The position numbers and the translations under genes were made by a program. A DNA stretch of 64,000 nucleotides from Burkholderiales bacterium C2. GTDB taxonomy: Bacteria > Pseudomonadota > Gammaproteobacteria > Burkholderiales > Burkholderiaceae_C. The notes below the pieces were generated by a model. The model worked only from the letters and a program-made list of their open reading frames with translations, searched no databases and had not been told where the DNA came from. Where the stretch lies: NCBI GenBank assembly GCA_005503085.1, contig SCOI01000006.1:186001-250000 (forward strand), given 5' to 3'. Positions 1-8,599 of the stretch are shown one piece after another (position 1 is the first letter of the stretch; each line of letters starts with the position of its first letter).

Positions 1-1693
1 CCAGGCGCGCCTGCAGCACACCCGTCAGCGTCGATGGCACCTGGGTGGACAGCAGGCGCTCGGCGTCGATGGCCCAGGTCTCGCCGGTGCGGATGGCGCT
101 CTGGTCGATCAGCATCCGCAGCAACTCCTCCATGTAGAAGGGATTGCCTTCGGCGCGCCCGACGAGCAACTCCGACAGCCCCGGCGGGATGCCGGGCAGC
201 TTCTTCAGCAGTTCTTCGGCCAGCAGCCGGCTCGTCGGCAGATCGAGCGGACGCAGGTCGATGCGCTGGTGAGGGCCATCGCTGCTGCGCCCGTCGGTGC
301 GTCGCTCGAACAGCGTCGGCCGCGTGAAGGCCAGCAGCAGCAGCGGCATGTCGCGGTTCACGTCGGCCAGGTGGTCCAGAAAGTCGAGGGTCTCGTCGTC
401 GGCCCAATGCAGATCGGTCAACTGCAGCACGACAGGGCTGCCGTCGCTGGCGCTCAGCCGCCGGAACACTTGCGCGGCGGCATGAAAGGCGCGGTTGCGG
501 ATCTGTTTGGGATCCTCGGCGATACCCTGGATGTGGCGGCTGTCCTGCCACTCGATGCCGATCAGGTGGCCCAGCAGGTGCGCATGGGCTTCGGCCAGAT
601 CAGCACCGTCGTCATGCAGAAAGAGCGGCACCACGCCGGCTTCCATCTTCCGGCGCGCGAGGTCCACGCTGTCGTCATCGCGGATCTGGAAGCGCCAGGC
701 CAGCAGGTCGCGCAGCAAGCCGTAGGCCTGCAGCCCGGTCTGGGGCGTTGCGCGGCCGCGGAACAGATAAAAGCGCTCGGGCTGCTCCTCGCTCCAGGCC
801 TCGAACTCGTGCTGCAGCCGGCTCTTCCCCAGGCCGGCCTCGGCCACCACCGTCACCGCAGCCAGCCGGCGGTCGGCAAACAGGCGCTTGAAGGCGGCCT
901 GCAGGGCCTGCAGTTCGGCGTCGCGGCCGACCATCCGGATCGCCACGCCCTCGATGCCGCGCGTGCCGACGCGGAAGTTGCGTGGCTTGGCGCTCTTGAC
1001 CAGGTAGCTCTGGATCGGGCGGTCAACGCCCTTGACCATCAGCGGCGCCTGCGCCTGGACATCGAACAGGCCACGCACCTGAGCGTAGCTGTCGTGACTG
1101 ATGCGCAGCGCGCCGGCCGGGGCTGTCTGCTCCATGCGGGCGGCGATGTTGACTGCAATGCCGCGGATGCTGGCGTCGCCGTCGACCCCGCCTCCCAACA
1201 GCACGCTGCCGGTGTGTACACCCACGCGGACGTTGAAGCCGGCGTGGCCGTGGGCGGACTCGACTTCGGCGCCGAGCTGCTTGCCGAGTTCGAGCAAGGC
1301 CAGGCCGCAGTGCACGGCGCGTTCGGTGTCATCCTCGTGGGACTCCTCGGCACCGAAGGCGGCCAGGATGCTGTCGCCGGCGTACTGCAGCACCTTGCCG
1401 TGGTGTGCCTCAACGATCACCGTGCCGCGCGCCAGGGCATCGTCCATCACGGCGCTGATGGCTTCGGGGTCAAGGCGATGGGAGAGCGTGGTCGAGCCGA
1501 CCACGTCCAGGAACAGGATGCTGACCTGCCTGAGGGTCTGGGCTGCCTCGGCAGGCGGCACTGGCTCAAGCAGTGCGGCCAACTGGGCCTTGAGCGGCGC
1601 CACCGCCATGTCCACCACCGCGTCGCCCAGCAAGCCGCGCTGAGCCTCCAGCGCCTGGATCGCGGATCGAAGCTGTTCGTGCTCGGGCGACAT
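1..1693 (-). CDS. Adenylate/guanylate cyclase with AAA-type ATPase domain (3' end outside window)
   Basis: A class III nucleotidyl cyclase domain (about residues 60-230) is followed by an ATPase domain, as in large signalling regulators that usually continue into TPR repeats; those would lie beyond base 1. Visible cyclase signatures are LFLDVVGSTTLS with the metal-binding Asp, AGDSILAAFG and VGVHTGSVLLGG. A Walker A-like AEAGLGKS follows near residue 285, with the usual first Gly replaced by Ala, and LTDLHWADDETL is the Walker B region. The start at 1693 opens a short N-terminal helix before the cyclase domain. It probably makes cAMP or acts as an ATP-dependent sensor in the cytoplasm. The domain call is firm; substrate and output are unknown. 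The frame is open to the window edge, so the protein is at least 564 residues. Confidence 0.85.
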   Translation of the reverse strand, partial: MSPEHEQLRSAIQALEAQRGLLGDAVVDMAVAPLKAQLAALLEPVPPAEAAQTLRQVSILFLDVVGSTTLSHRLDPEAISAVMDDALARGTVIVEAHHGKVLQYAGDSILAAFGAEESHEDDTERAVHCGLALLELGKQLGAEVESAHGHAGFNVRVGVHTGSVLLGGGVDGDASIRGIAVNIAARMEQTAPAGALRISHDSYAQVRGLFDVQAQAPLMVKGVDRPIQSYLVKSAKPRNFRVGTRGIEGVAIRMVGRDAELQALQAAFKRLFADRRLAAVTVVAEAGLGKSRLQHEFEAWSEEQPERFYLFRGRATPQTGLQAYGLLRDLLAWRFQIRDDDSVDLARRKMEAGVVPLFLHDDGADLAEAHAHLLGHLIGIEWQDSRHIQGIAEDPKQIRNRAFHAAAQVFRRLSASDGSPVVLQLTDLHWADDETLDFLDHLADVNRDMPLLLLAFTRPTLFERRTDGRSSDGPHQRIDLRPLDLPTSRLLAEELLKKLPGIPPGLSELLVGRAEGNPFYMEELLRMLIDQSAIRTGETWAIDAERLLSTQVPSTLTGVLQARL

Positions 1694-1844
1694 GGGTGCT
1701 GAGCATAGCAACGCGAGGTCGAGCCTGCGAGGCCCTGCGTCTGCGTCCGCTGCAGTCCTGCAGCTCGGAAGCGCTTGAACGCAAGTATCCGCAGGCTGGC
1801 GCATCGTGGGCGCAGGGTGAACGCCACCCCATCGGCCGCATCAC

Positions 1845-2933
1845 TCACTGGCTCGCCACGGCCACTCGGCGCAGCAGGCGCAGCAGATCCAGGGCACGCC
1901 CCGGCTCGCCGGCCATGGCCGCGACCAGGCCATGCATGGCCAGCAGCTGGCGGTCGATATGCCGCGCGCCAATGCCCTGCAGCCATTCGGTGGCAGACGC
2001 CAGGCCCTGGCTCTGCAAGCGCGCCAGCAGGTCCACAGTGTGCTCCTCGGCGCTGCGCTGGCGCGGCAGCGGCACATGGCCCAGGGCCTGCACCATCTGC
2101 TCGGCCAGGCGCCAGACCGACCAGGGGTTCTGGCCGGTGATCAGCCGGCCATCCTGGCTGACCTGTTCCAGAAACATCGGGGCCTGCTCGAACACCGCGC
2201 CCAGCTCTTCGAGCCGGCTTTGCAGCAGAAAGGGGAAGAGCTCGCGCGCCTTCGGGATCAGGAACAGCTCCTCGGCATTGCTGAAGGCGCTGAGCCGCCG
2301 GCCCTGGACCCAGGGGCGGCCGTCCGCCCGCCTGGCATGGACCAGGGCCGCCGGGCCATGACAGACTGCGCCGATCACACCCTGCTGGGCCTCGAGGCGG
2401 CTCAGCAAGGCCGGGATGGCTGGGTGCTCGGGGAAGTCGAACATCGCGCCCTTGCCGCCGACGAAGTAGACGGCGCGGTAGTCCTCCGGTCGCACCTGGT
2501 CCAGACGCCGGCTTTGCGACAGCTTGGCCATCGCCTCGCGGTCGTTCAGGAAGGCATAGTCGGTGGCGCCCATATCGTCGTCATCACGCACCATCGGCGG
2601 CAGGCCGCCTAGCGGGCTGGCGATCTCGACCTCGAAGCCGTTGACCTGGAAGACGTAGTAGGCCCGGGCCAGCTCACTCAGCTCGAAGCCGCTGCGCTTG
2701 CCCGACGGCCCCAGGGTTGCCGTGCTGGTGAGCACCGCGAGAATCTTGCCGCGCTTGCGCGGCAGGGCCTGGGCCAGATAGGGCAGCTGCTCGGGCCGGG
2801 TGGCATAAAGGGCCTGCCTGTCGATGTCAGGGCCCAGCAGACTGCCCAGGTAGATCGCCGCCCCCAGGAGCAGCAGCAGGATCAGCCCCAGGGCCAGACC
2901 CAGACGCCATGCCCACTTCTTCAAGATCACCAT
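1845..2933 (-). CDS. Membrane-anchored DJ-1/PfpI family protein
   Basis: The 362-residue product begins with one hydrophobic segment (about residues 10-32), then a class I glutamine-amidotransferase-like DJ-1/PfpI domain (about 62-260). The nucleophile elbow reads GAVCHGPAAL with Cys191 and adjacent His192, and the acidic partner is probably Glu87 in SGFELSELARAY, as in Hsp31-type members. Members of this family are glyoxalase III-like enzymes, chaperones or deglycases; which applies is not shown by sequence. A C-terminal region of about 100 residues beyond the domain has no assignment. The anchor suggests that the domain faces the periplasm or sits on the membrane. The gene stands alone: the cyclase gene begins 150 bases downstream on the same strand. 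Confidence 0.8.
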   Translation of the reverse strand: MVILKKWAWRLGLALGLILLLLLGAAIYLGSLLGPDIDRQALYATRPEQLPYLAQALPRKRGKILAVLTSTATLGPSGKRSGFELSELARAYYVFQVNGFEVEIASPLGGLPPMVRDDDDMGATDYAFLNDREAMAKLSQSRRLDQVRPEDYRAVYFVGGKGAMFDFPEHPAIPALLSRLEAQQGVIGAVCHGPAALVHARRADGRPWVQGRRLSAFSNAEELFLIPKARELFPFLLQSRLEELGAVFEQAPMFLEQVSQDGRLITGQNPWSVWRLAEQMVQALGHVPLPRQRSAEEHTVDLLARLQSQGLASATEWLQGIGARHIDRQLLAMHGLVAAMAGEPGRALDLLRLLRRVAVASQ

Positions 2934-3188
2934 CGGCTCGCCCTCGCATCACGATGGCGGGCAGCTTAGGTCGGGGCTTGTGAAGTCGGCGTGAAGCCGG
3001 GGGCGGCGCAGCATCTCGGCCGTACAGCCGATCGTCCGGGGACACCAGGGCCATGCGCACGGAGCGCGAACCCACCGGGGCAAGACATCGGGGACTTCCT
3101 GGCAGCTCCAGTCTCCAGCGAGGGAGCCTTCTTCAGCGGCCGGCGCAAATCACGCCTTGGGCTACTGGCACTCTTGAGTACTTCGGAG

Positions 3189-4232
3189 TCAAGGCTTGAC
3201 CCTCGGACTCGCGCTCTTGCCTGCCTTGCCTCCTGGCCCGCGCGGCGGCGAGCGGGCGGGCTGAGGCGGGGGAGCGACCGTTTCCCGGACGAAATCACCA
3301 ATTGCTGCGCCGATGCCGGGCGATGCATTTGCGTCCTCGTCGACCCGTGAATAGCGACTGGGCGACTGCCCGACATGCCGGGAGAAGGCCACGCTGAAGC
3401 TGCTTGTCGAGCCATAGCCCACGCGTTCGGCCACCTCGGCGACAGCCACGCGCTCCCGGCGCAGCAGGCCTTTGGCAATCTCCATGCGCCAGCCGAGCAG
3501 GTAGTCCATCGGTGCGGTGCCGACGGTGCGTGTGAAGCGATCGAAGAATGCCGAGCGGGACAGTGCCGCGATGTCTGCCATTTGAGCCACGGTCCAGGGG
3601 CGCGCCATATCCGCATGCAGGTGCTGGAGAGCCGGAGCCAGACGCACATCCCCCAGCCCGCGCAGCAGACCGGGAGGTGCGCTGTCCGTTGTCGTCCAGC
3701 GCATCGCTTCGATGAGCAGCATGCCGACGAGATGGGACAGCATGAGGTCCTTGCCCGGCTGCGGGTCCTCGTACTCCTCGCCCACCATGCGCACCAGCTG
3801 GGCCAGCCGTTGCGACCCCTTCACGTGGATCACCTGCGGCAGCAGGGAGACGAGCAGCTTGGGGTCGGCGCCATCGAACAGGAAGGCACCACCCAGCGAG
3901 CGCATGTCCGGCTCGCCCGCTAGCTCACCGTGGCGCCGCTCGCCATGGCCACCGGGCACGAGCTTGGGATCGATATGAACGGTCGGCGCGGGACCGAAGC
4001 TGGAGATGGTGAAGGGCGGGGTGGACGGTAGCAGCACGAAGTCGCCGGCGCTGAGCGTCACGGGCTCGTGCGAGTCAACCGCCAGCAGACAGCTGCCCTC
4101 CAACATGATGCAGAAGCTGGGCTGGCCGTACTCGGCATAGCGCACCGCCCACTCGCCCTTGCCGCTGATGAGGTTGGCAAAGACAGCGCGCGGCTGCAGC
4201 AGCCGAACCACTTCCGCGAGCGGGTCACTCAT
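3189..4232 (-). CDS. AraC-family regulator with cupin sensor domain
   Basis: The N-terminal half (about residues 10-200) is a cupin sensor of the AraC type that begins with GEWAVRYAEYGQPSFCIMLEG. The C-terminal half (about 205-300) has the two AraC helix-turn-helix motifs, including WTVAQMADIAALSRSAFFDRF and VAEVAERVGYGSTSSFSVAFSRHVGQSPSRYSR. The last 45 residues or so, rich in Pro, Arg and Gly, extend past the usual end of the family and may be a read-through tail. It is divergent from the SDR gene at 4352 with 119 bases between starts. In this family that arrangement usually means the regulator controls the neighbouring oxidoreductase. The ligand is unknown. Confidence 0.88.
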   Translation of the reverse strand: MSDPLAEVVRLLQPRAVFANLISGKGEWAVRYAEYGQPSFCIMLEGSCLLAVDSHEPVTLSAGDFVLLPSTPPFTISSFGPAPTVHIDPKLVPGGHGERRHGELAGEPDMRSLGGAFLFDGADPKLLVSLLPQVIHVKGSQRLAQLVRMVGEEYEDPQPGKDLMLSHLVGMLLIEAMRWTTTDSAPPGLLRGLGDVRLAPALQHLHADMARPWTVAQMADIAALSRSAFFDRFTRTVGTAPMDYLLGWRMEIAKGLLRRERVAVAEVAERVGYGSTSSFSVAFSRHVGQSPSRYSRVDEDANASPGIGAAIGDFVRETVAPPPQPARSPPRGPGGKAGKSASPRVKP

Positions 4233-4351
4233 GGCCTGGAACCTCTATGGTTTGGACGATGGCTAAACAAAGTTGGATTTTTACAGGTATCGAGTCCGGT
4301 TTTGCATCGATATCCTGAGGTCTTCTTTCAACCCACCGCAAAGACATCGAT

Positions 4352-5095
4352 ATGAAAACCGTACTGATCACCGGCTGCTCCTCGGGCTACGGCCTTGAAA
4401 CCGCACGCCACTTCTTCGCTCAGGGGTGGCATGTCATCGCCACCATGCGCACACCCCGCGCCGATCTCCTACCCGCATCGGACCGCCTGCGCCTGCTGGC
4501 ACTCGATGTGACCAAGCCCGAGAGCATCGCCGCCACCATCGCGGCCGCCGGCCCGATTGACGTACTCGTCAACAACGCCGGCATTGGCGTCGTGGGCGCC
4601 TTCGAGGCGACGTCACTGGACATGGCACGGAAAGTGTTCGAGACCAATACCTTCGGCGTGATGGCCATGATGCAGGCCGTCATCCCGCAATTCCGCCAGC
4701 GCCGCGCGGGCGTCATTGTCAATGTGACGTCCAGCGTGACCCTGGCGCCAATGCCGCTGGCCGGCGTGTACACGGCCAGCAAGAGCGCCATCACCGGCCT
4801 GACCGGCTCGGTGGCCTTCGAACTCGCGGCCTTCAACGTGCGCGTCAAGCTCGTCGAACCGGGCTATGCGCCCACCACCCGTTTTGCCGAGAACGGCGCC
4901 GCCCGCATCCAGGGCCTGATCCCAGAGGCCTATATGCCCTTCGCCGGCCCCATCTTCGCGGCATTCGCCCAGCCGGCGGCCGTCACGACCGAGCAGGACG
5001 TGGCCCAGGTGGTCTGGCAGGCTGCCAACGATGCCTCTGACCGCCTGCGCTTTGCTGCCGGGGCCGATGCCGTCGCCCTGGCCAACGCGGCCTGA
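4352..5095 (+). CDS. Short-chain dehydrogenase/reductase
   Basis: This 247-residue classical SDR carries the nucleotide-binding motif TGCSSGYG (residues 7-14), NNAG (74-77), catalytic Ser127/128, Tyr140 and Lys144 in YTASK. It is a soluble NAD(P)-dependent oxidoreductase of unknown substrate. The sequence TMRTP after the second strand suggests NADP preference, which is inference. It lies divergent from an AraC regulator, the likely controller. Downstream is a short decayed gene tail and then a TetR gene on the other strand. Confidence 0.88.
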   Translation: MKTVLITGCSSGYGLETARHFFAQGWHVIATMRTPRADLLPASDRLRLLALDVTKPESIAATIAAAGPIDVLVNNAGIGVVGAFEATSLDMARKVFETNTFGVMAMMQAVIPQFRQRRAGVIVNVTSSVTLAPMPLAGVYTASKSAITGLTGSVAFELAAFNVRVKLVEPGYAPTTRFAENGAARIQGLIPEAYMPFAGPIFAAFAQPAAVTTEQDVAQVVWQAANDASDRLRFAAGADAVALANAA

Positions 5096-5136
5096 GCTGG
5101 CGCCCTTGAGTTCAAGCCCGACAGCGCAGCCGCTCA

Positions 5137-5240
5137 TCAGGCATCCATCACCACCTTGCCGTCCTTGACCGCCTTGGGCCAATTGGCGGCCTTACTCTCG
5201 ATGAAGTGCTTGAACTGTCGGCTGATCCGCCGCCGTCTCA
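5137..5240 (-). pseudogene. Remnant of the 3' end of a Bug (TTT) receptor gene
   Basis: Read on the minus strand, this stretch encodes FKHFIESKAANWPKAVKDG followed by a short tail and TGA, which matches the C-terminus of the intact Bug receptor at 11839-12822. By my alignment the 79 bases from the stop codon inward differ at about 13 positions from 11841-11919. Further inward the similarity continues for some 25 bases but only after a one-base deletion (ACAAGTTC in the intact gene, ACAGTTC here), so the frame is broken. Nothing of the rest of the gene remains: the TetR gene begins within 20 bases. It is therefore a decayed fragment of a paralogue or of a duplicated copy. Confidence 0.72.
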
Positions 5241-5257
5241 GGCCGGCGCGCAACCCG

Positions 5258-5914
5258 TCACGGCGCCTTGGCGTAGGCGGCCATGAACACCCGAACGGCT
5301 TCCCGGAGCAGAGCCTTGTTCTCGCGCGCGTCGGGCATGTCGAGGATCAACAGCCCGCGGATGTGGCCATCGCCAAGAAACATCGACAGGAACAGGTCGG
5401 CCGCCTGACGCGGGTGCTTGATGTGCAGCGCGCCCTGCGCGTCAGCGCGGCGCAGATAAGCGGCCAGGTCGCCGATCAGTCTGTCGGCCCCTTGCCTGTA
5501 GAAAGCCAGGCATGCCTCGCGCTGCGTTCCGGCGGCGCCGTATAGCGAGCGAAACTGGCCCAGCGCATCTTCCTCGCGCGCCAGTGTGAGGAACTGCGCG
5601 CCGATGGCCAGCAGCGCCTTCTCGGGCTGCTCCGGGTCTAGCGCCTCCACACCGGCCAGCCCGCCCATCACGCGATCGGTGCGATCACGGATCACCGCCT
5701 CGAACAGCCCTTCCTTCGAAGCGAAGTGGCTGTAGATGGTCATCTTCGAGACGCCCGCGTCGCTGGCGATGGCGTCGACGCTGGCCCGCTCGAAACCTTG
5801 CGCGTCAAAGTGGCTCCTCGCCGCTTCCATGATGCGCCTCAGGCGTTCGGGGTCGCGCGGTCGGCCGCGACGCGGCGCTGGTGCAAGGTCGTCCTCGATC
5901 TTTGGCATTGGCAA
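5258..5914 (-). CDS. TetR/AcrR-family repressor of the adjacent efflux operon
   Basis: The 218-residue product has a TetR helix-turn-helix (about residues 25-70, SVDAIASDAGVSKMTIYSHFASKEGLF) after an Arg/Pro-rich N-terminus, and an all-helical ligand-binding half resembling the AefR-type C-terminal domain. It is divergent from the RND efflux operon, with 61 bases between the two starts. Those bases hold the operon promoter and a palindrome, so it probably represses the pump and perhaps itself. The inducing ligand cannot be read from sequence. Confidence 0.88.
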   Translation of the reverse strand: MPMPKIEDDLAPAPRRGRPRDPERLRRIMEAARSHFDAQGFERASVDAIASDAGVSKMTIYSHFASKEGLFEAVIRDRTDRVMGGLAGVEALDPEQPEKALLAIGAQFLTLAREEDALGQFRSLYGAAGTQREACLAFYRQGADRLIGDLAAYLRRADAQGALHIKHPRQAADLFLSMFLGDGHIRGLLILDMPDARENKALLREAVRVFMAAYAKAP

Positions 5915-5924
5915 ATTTTTGTAC

Positions 5925-5952
5925 TTGACAGTCCAGTATAGCTCGCTACACT
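5925..5952 (+). promoter_or_regulatory. Probable promoter of the RND efflux operon
   Basis: A perfect -35 hexamer TTGACA (5925-5930) is followed after 16 bases by TACACT (5947-5952). The expected start of transcription is near 5959, only some 17 bases before the first ATG of the outer-membrane gene, and no Shine-Dalgarno sequence is visible in that leader. Confidence 0.65.
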
Positions 5953-5955
5953 TAG

Positions 5956-5971
5956 TGTACTTGTAAGTACA
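5956..5971. promoter_or_regulatory. Probable TetR operator
   Basis: TGTACTT-GT-AAGTACA is a perfect inverted repeat of 7 bases with a 2-base spacer. It lies immediately after the -10 element and over the predicted transcription start, where a bound repressor would block the efflux promoter. The half-site TGTACTT also occurs at 5920-5926, overlapping the -35 element. Confidence 0.6.
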
Positions 5972-5975
5972 TTAT

Positions 5976-7475
5976 ATGAAGCCAATGACAACGCCCACCA
6001 CGCGCTGCGGCCCTCATGCCGGTTCTCGCTGGATCCGTCTGACGCCGGCCGTCGCGGCACTGGCGTTCCTGTCTGCTTGCTCGGGGGTGCCTCTGCAACC
6101 CCTGGTCCCGCCGATGCCGCTGTCCGCCACATTTGCTCAGGCCGGGCCGGCCGCCGCGTCCGCCCAAGGCCTCGATGGCGCATGGTGGGCCGGCTACGGC
6201 GATCCGACGCTGACGACGCTGATCGACGAAGCCTTGACGGCCAACCAGGATGTGGCGATGTCTCTGCAGCGCGTCGCTCAGGCCCGCGCGGGCCACGATG
6301 CCCAGGGCTCTCGTCTGTGGCCCACCGTGGGCGTGCAGGCGTCCGCCTCGCACAGCGACAGCGGACTGCCCGGGCCGGTGAAGCAAGGCATGCCCGACAC
6401 CCGCGCGCTGCGTGCCGGTGTCGATCTGGCCTGGGAGATCGACCTTGCCGGTGGCGTGCGCGCCGCGCGCGACGCGGCGCAGGCCGATGCCGCCGCCGCA
6501 AGCGCCGCCGTGAATGGCGCTCGGTTGCTGGTGGCCAGCGAAGTCGCACGACAGTACTTCGTGCTGCGCGGTGCCGGGGAGCGGCTACGCATCGTGCAAG
6601 CCCTGGCAGCGGCTCAGCGTGAGACAGCGAGCCGCGTGCAGAGCCGTTTCCGAGAAGGCCAGGCCAGCGCGTTCGACCTGGACCGTGCACGTGCCGAGGC
6701 CGACGCGCTCGATGCGCAAGTGCCTGCGCTGCGGATGCTGGCCGGCACTTCGCAGACACGACTGGCCGTGCTGCTGGGCCGCAACCCATCGGCGCCTGTC
6801 ATCGGCCAGAGCGATGTCTTTGCATGGCCCGCCGCGCGGCAGATCGGCACCGGCCAGCCCAGCGAACTGCTGAGGCGCCGTCCCGATCTGATCGCCGCCG
6901 AGGCGCTTGTCGCAGCCCAGACGCTGCGCGGCACCGAGGCACGCGCGCAATGGTGGCCCAAGCTCTTTCTGAGCGCGCTCGTCGGCCGCCAGGACCTGCG
7001 CCTGAACGCGCTGGATCTCGCCCCGGTGCGCTTTTCCAACGTCGCGCTGGCCTTCGCCGCACCGATCTTCGACGCCGGCCGCATCGACGCCGGCATTCGT
7101 GGTCAGTCCGCTCGGGCCGAGGAGGCGCTGCTGGCCTGGCAGAAGGCAGTACTGGTGGCCGTGCAGGAGGTGGAGGACAGCCTGCTCGTGCGTGCTCAGG
7201 AAGCCGAGCGCACCGCCGCGTTGGCCCGCACCGTCGAGCACCGCCGCCGCTCGCTGCAGCGCGCGCAGTCGCTGCAACGCGAAGGACAGATCGATTTGCT
7301 GGTGCTGCTGGATGTGCAGCGCTCTGTGCTGTCCAGCGAACTCGCCCTGTCGGACAGCCGCCTTCAGCAGCTGCTGTCCGAGGTGCAGCTCTACAAGGCC
7401 CTGGGTGGCGGTCTCGCGCCAACCCAGGTCAGCGCCGCCATACCTTCTTCTCTTGCCGCAAGGATGCCCCAGTGA
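5976..7475 (+). CDS. RND efflux outer-membrane channel lipoprotein (NodT/OprM type)
   Basis: This 499-residue outer-membrane factor has a signal peptide ending in a lipobox (LSAC, Cys35) and two copies of the long coiled-coil outer-membrane efflux repeat. The segments GEWW-like LDGAWWAGYGDPTL, DLAWEIDLAG and LLRRRPDLIAAEALVAAQ are typical of the NodT family. It forms the trimeric exit duct for the pump encoded next. The start at 5976 has no clear ribosome-binding site; Met4 at 5985 is an alternative. Its stop overlaps the GTG start of the adaptor gene. The order here is channel-adaptor-pump, with the channel gene first. Confidence 0.92.
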   Translation: MKPMTTPTTRCGPHAGSRWIRLTPAVAALAFLSACSGVPLQPLVPPMPLSATFAQAGPAAASAQGLDGAWWAGYGDPTLTTLIDEALTANQDVAMSLQRVAQARAGHDAQGSRLWPTVGVQASASHSDSGLPGPVKQGMPDTRALRAGVDLAWEIDLAGGVRAARDAAQADAAAASAAVNGARLLVASEVARQYFVLRGAGERLRIVQALAAAQRETASRVQSRFREGQASAFDLDRARAEADALDAQVPALRMLAGTSQTRLAVLLGRNPSAPVIGQSDVFAWPAARQIGTGQPSELLRRRPDLIAAEALVAAQTLRGTEARAQWWPKLFLSALVGRQDLRLNALDLAPVRFSNVALAFAAPIFDAGRIDAGIRGQSARAEEALLAWQKAVLVAVQEVEDSLLVRAQEAERTAALARTVEHRRRSLQRAQSLQREGQIDLLVLLDVQRSVLSSELALSDSRLQQLLSEVQLYKALGGGLAPTQVSAAIPSSLAARMPQ

Positions 7476-8599
7476 ACAGGACCTTACCCGCCGTGTCGCT
7501 CGCGACCGTTGCCGCCGCGCTGCTGGCCGCCTGCAGCGAACCGGCTGCTCCCGTGGCCGTCGTCAAGCCGGTCTTCGTGACCACCGTGACGCAGGCCGCG
7601 TCCTCGCAAACGCGCTCGTTCACCGCCGTTGTGCGGGCCCGTGTCGAAACAGACCTCGGATTCCGCGCCGGCGGCAAGGTCGTGGACCGGCTGGTCGAGG
7701 TGGGCGACGTTGTGAAGGCCGGCCAGGCGCTGGCGCGGCTGGACCCGGTCGATTACCAGCTTGCCGAAAGAGCCGCCGCCGACCAGGTGCAAGCGGCATC
7801 GGTCGATGCGCAGCAGGCCGCGTCCGACGAGACCCGCTTGCGCCGCCTGCTGACCGATGGCTCGGTGGGCGCTGCCGACCACGAGCGCCAGAAGGCCCGC
7901 GCTGACGCGGCCGCAGCCCGGCTGGAGCAGGCCCGCCGCCAACTGGACCTGGCGCGCAATCGGGAAGGCTACACCTCGCTGCTCGCGCCCTATGCCGGCG
8001 TGATCACCGCGCTGCGCTTCGAGCGCGGTCAGGTGGTGGCCGAAGGCCAGCCGGTGTTGTCGATTGCGCGAGAAGGCGAGCGAGAGATCGTCGCCGACCT
8101 GCCGGAGGAATGGGTCGGCCGGGTACGCGGGCTCGCTGCCTCGGCCGCGCCCTGGCATGACACGACGCCTGCGCTGCGGCTGGTCCTGCGCGAGCTCTCT
8201 CCTGTGGCCCACGCGCAGGCCCGGACCTTTCGCGTGCGCTACGCCGCAGCCCCGCAGTCGCGTGCCGCCGTTGCCGCCCTGCCGCTGGGAAGCACGCTGC
8301 AGCTGAACCTGTCCGGACAGACGGCCGGCCCGGCGGCCGCGATCTTGCCGGTCACCGCATTGGTGAAGGCCAGCGGTTCGGCAGGCGTCTGGGTGCTGAA
8401 CGCCAAGGGCTCAGGCCTGGTCTTCAATCCGGTTCAGGTGCTGCGCGTGGATGACACCTCCGTGCATGTCTCCGGCCTGGCCCTTGGCAGCCGTGTCGTC
8501 AGCGTCGGTGCTCAGAAGCTGGATGCCGGCATCGCCGTTCGCGCCATCGAGCGCGCACCCGAGGCCGCCCCGGCCACGATGACAAAGAGCAGCTCATGA
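7472..8599 (+). CDS. RND efflux periplasmic adaptor (membrane fusion) lipoprotein
   Basis: The protein has 375 residues. I place the start at GTG 7472, which overlaps the previous stop (GTGA) and gives a lipoprotein signal, LLAAC with Cys21. The lipoyl/barrel-sandwich halves flank an alpha-helical hairpin (about residues 95-150): DLGFRAGGKVVDRLVEVGDVVKAGQALARLDP before it and SLLAPYAGVITALRFERGQVV after it, as expected of the HlyD/AcrA family. It bridges the inner-membrane pump to the outer-membrane channel. Its end overlaps the pump start by 4 bases, so the three genes are translationally coupled. Confidence 0.9.
   Translation: MNRTLPAVSLATVAAALLAACSEPAAPVAVVKPVFVTTVTQAASSQTRSFTAVVRARVETDLGFRAGGKVVDRLVEVGDVVKAGQALARLDPVDYQLAERAAADQVQAASVDAQQAASDETRLRRLLTDGSVGAADHERQKARADAAAARLEQARRQLDLARNREGYTSLLAPYAGVITALRFERGQVVAEGQPVLSIAREGEREIVADLPEEWVGRVRGLAASAAPWHDTTPALRLVLRELSPVAHAQARTFRVRYAAAPQSRAAVAALPLGSTLQLNLSGQTAGPAAAILPVTALVKASGSAGVWVLNAKGSGLVFNPVQVLRVDDTSVHVSGLALGSRVVSVGAQKLDAGIAVRAIERAPEAAPATMTKSSS

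Noticed and set aside
269-1702. A 477-codon plus-strand frame at the left edge
   Set aside because: The opposite frame encodes clear cyclase and ATPase motifs and runs off the window. The plus-strand frame has none.
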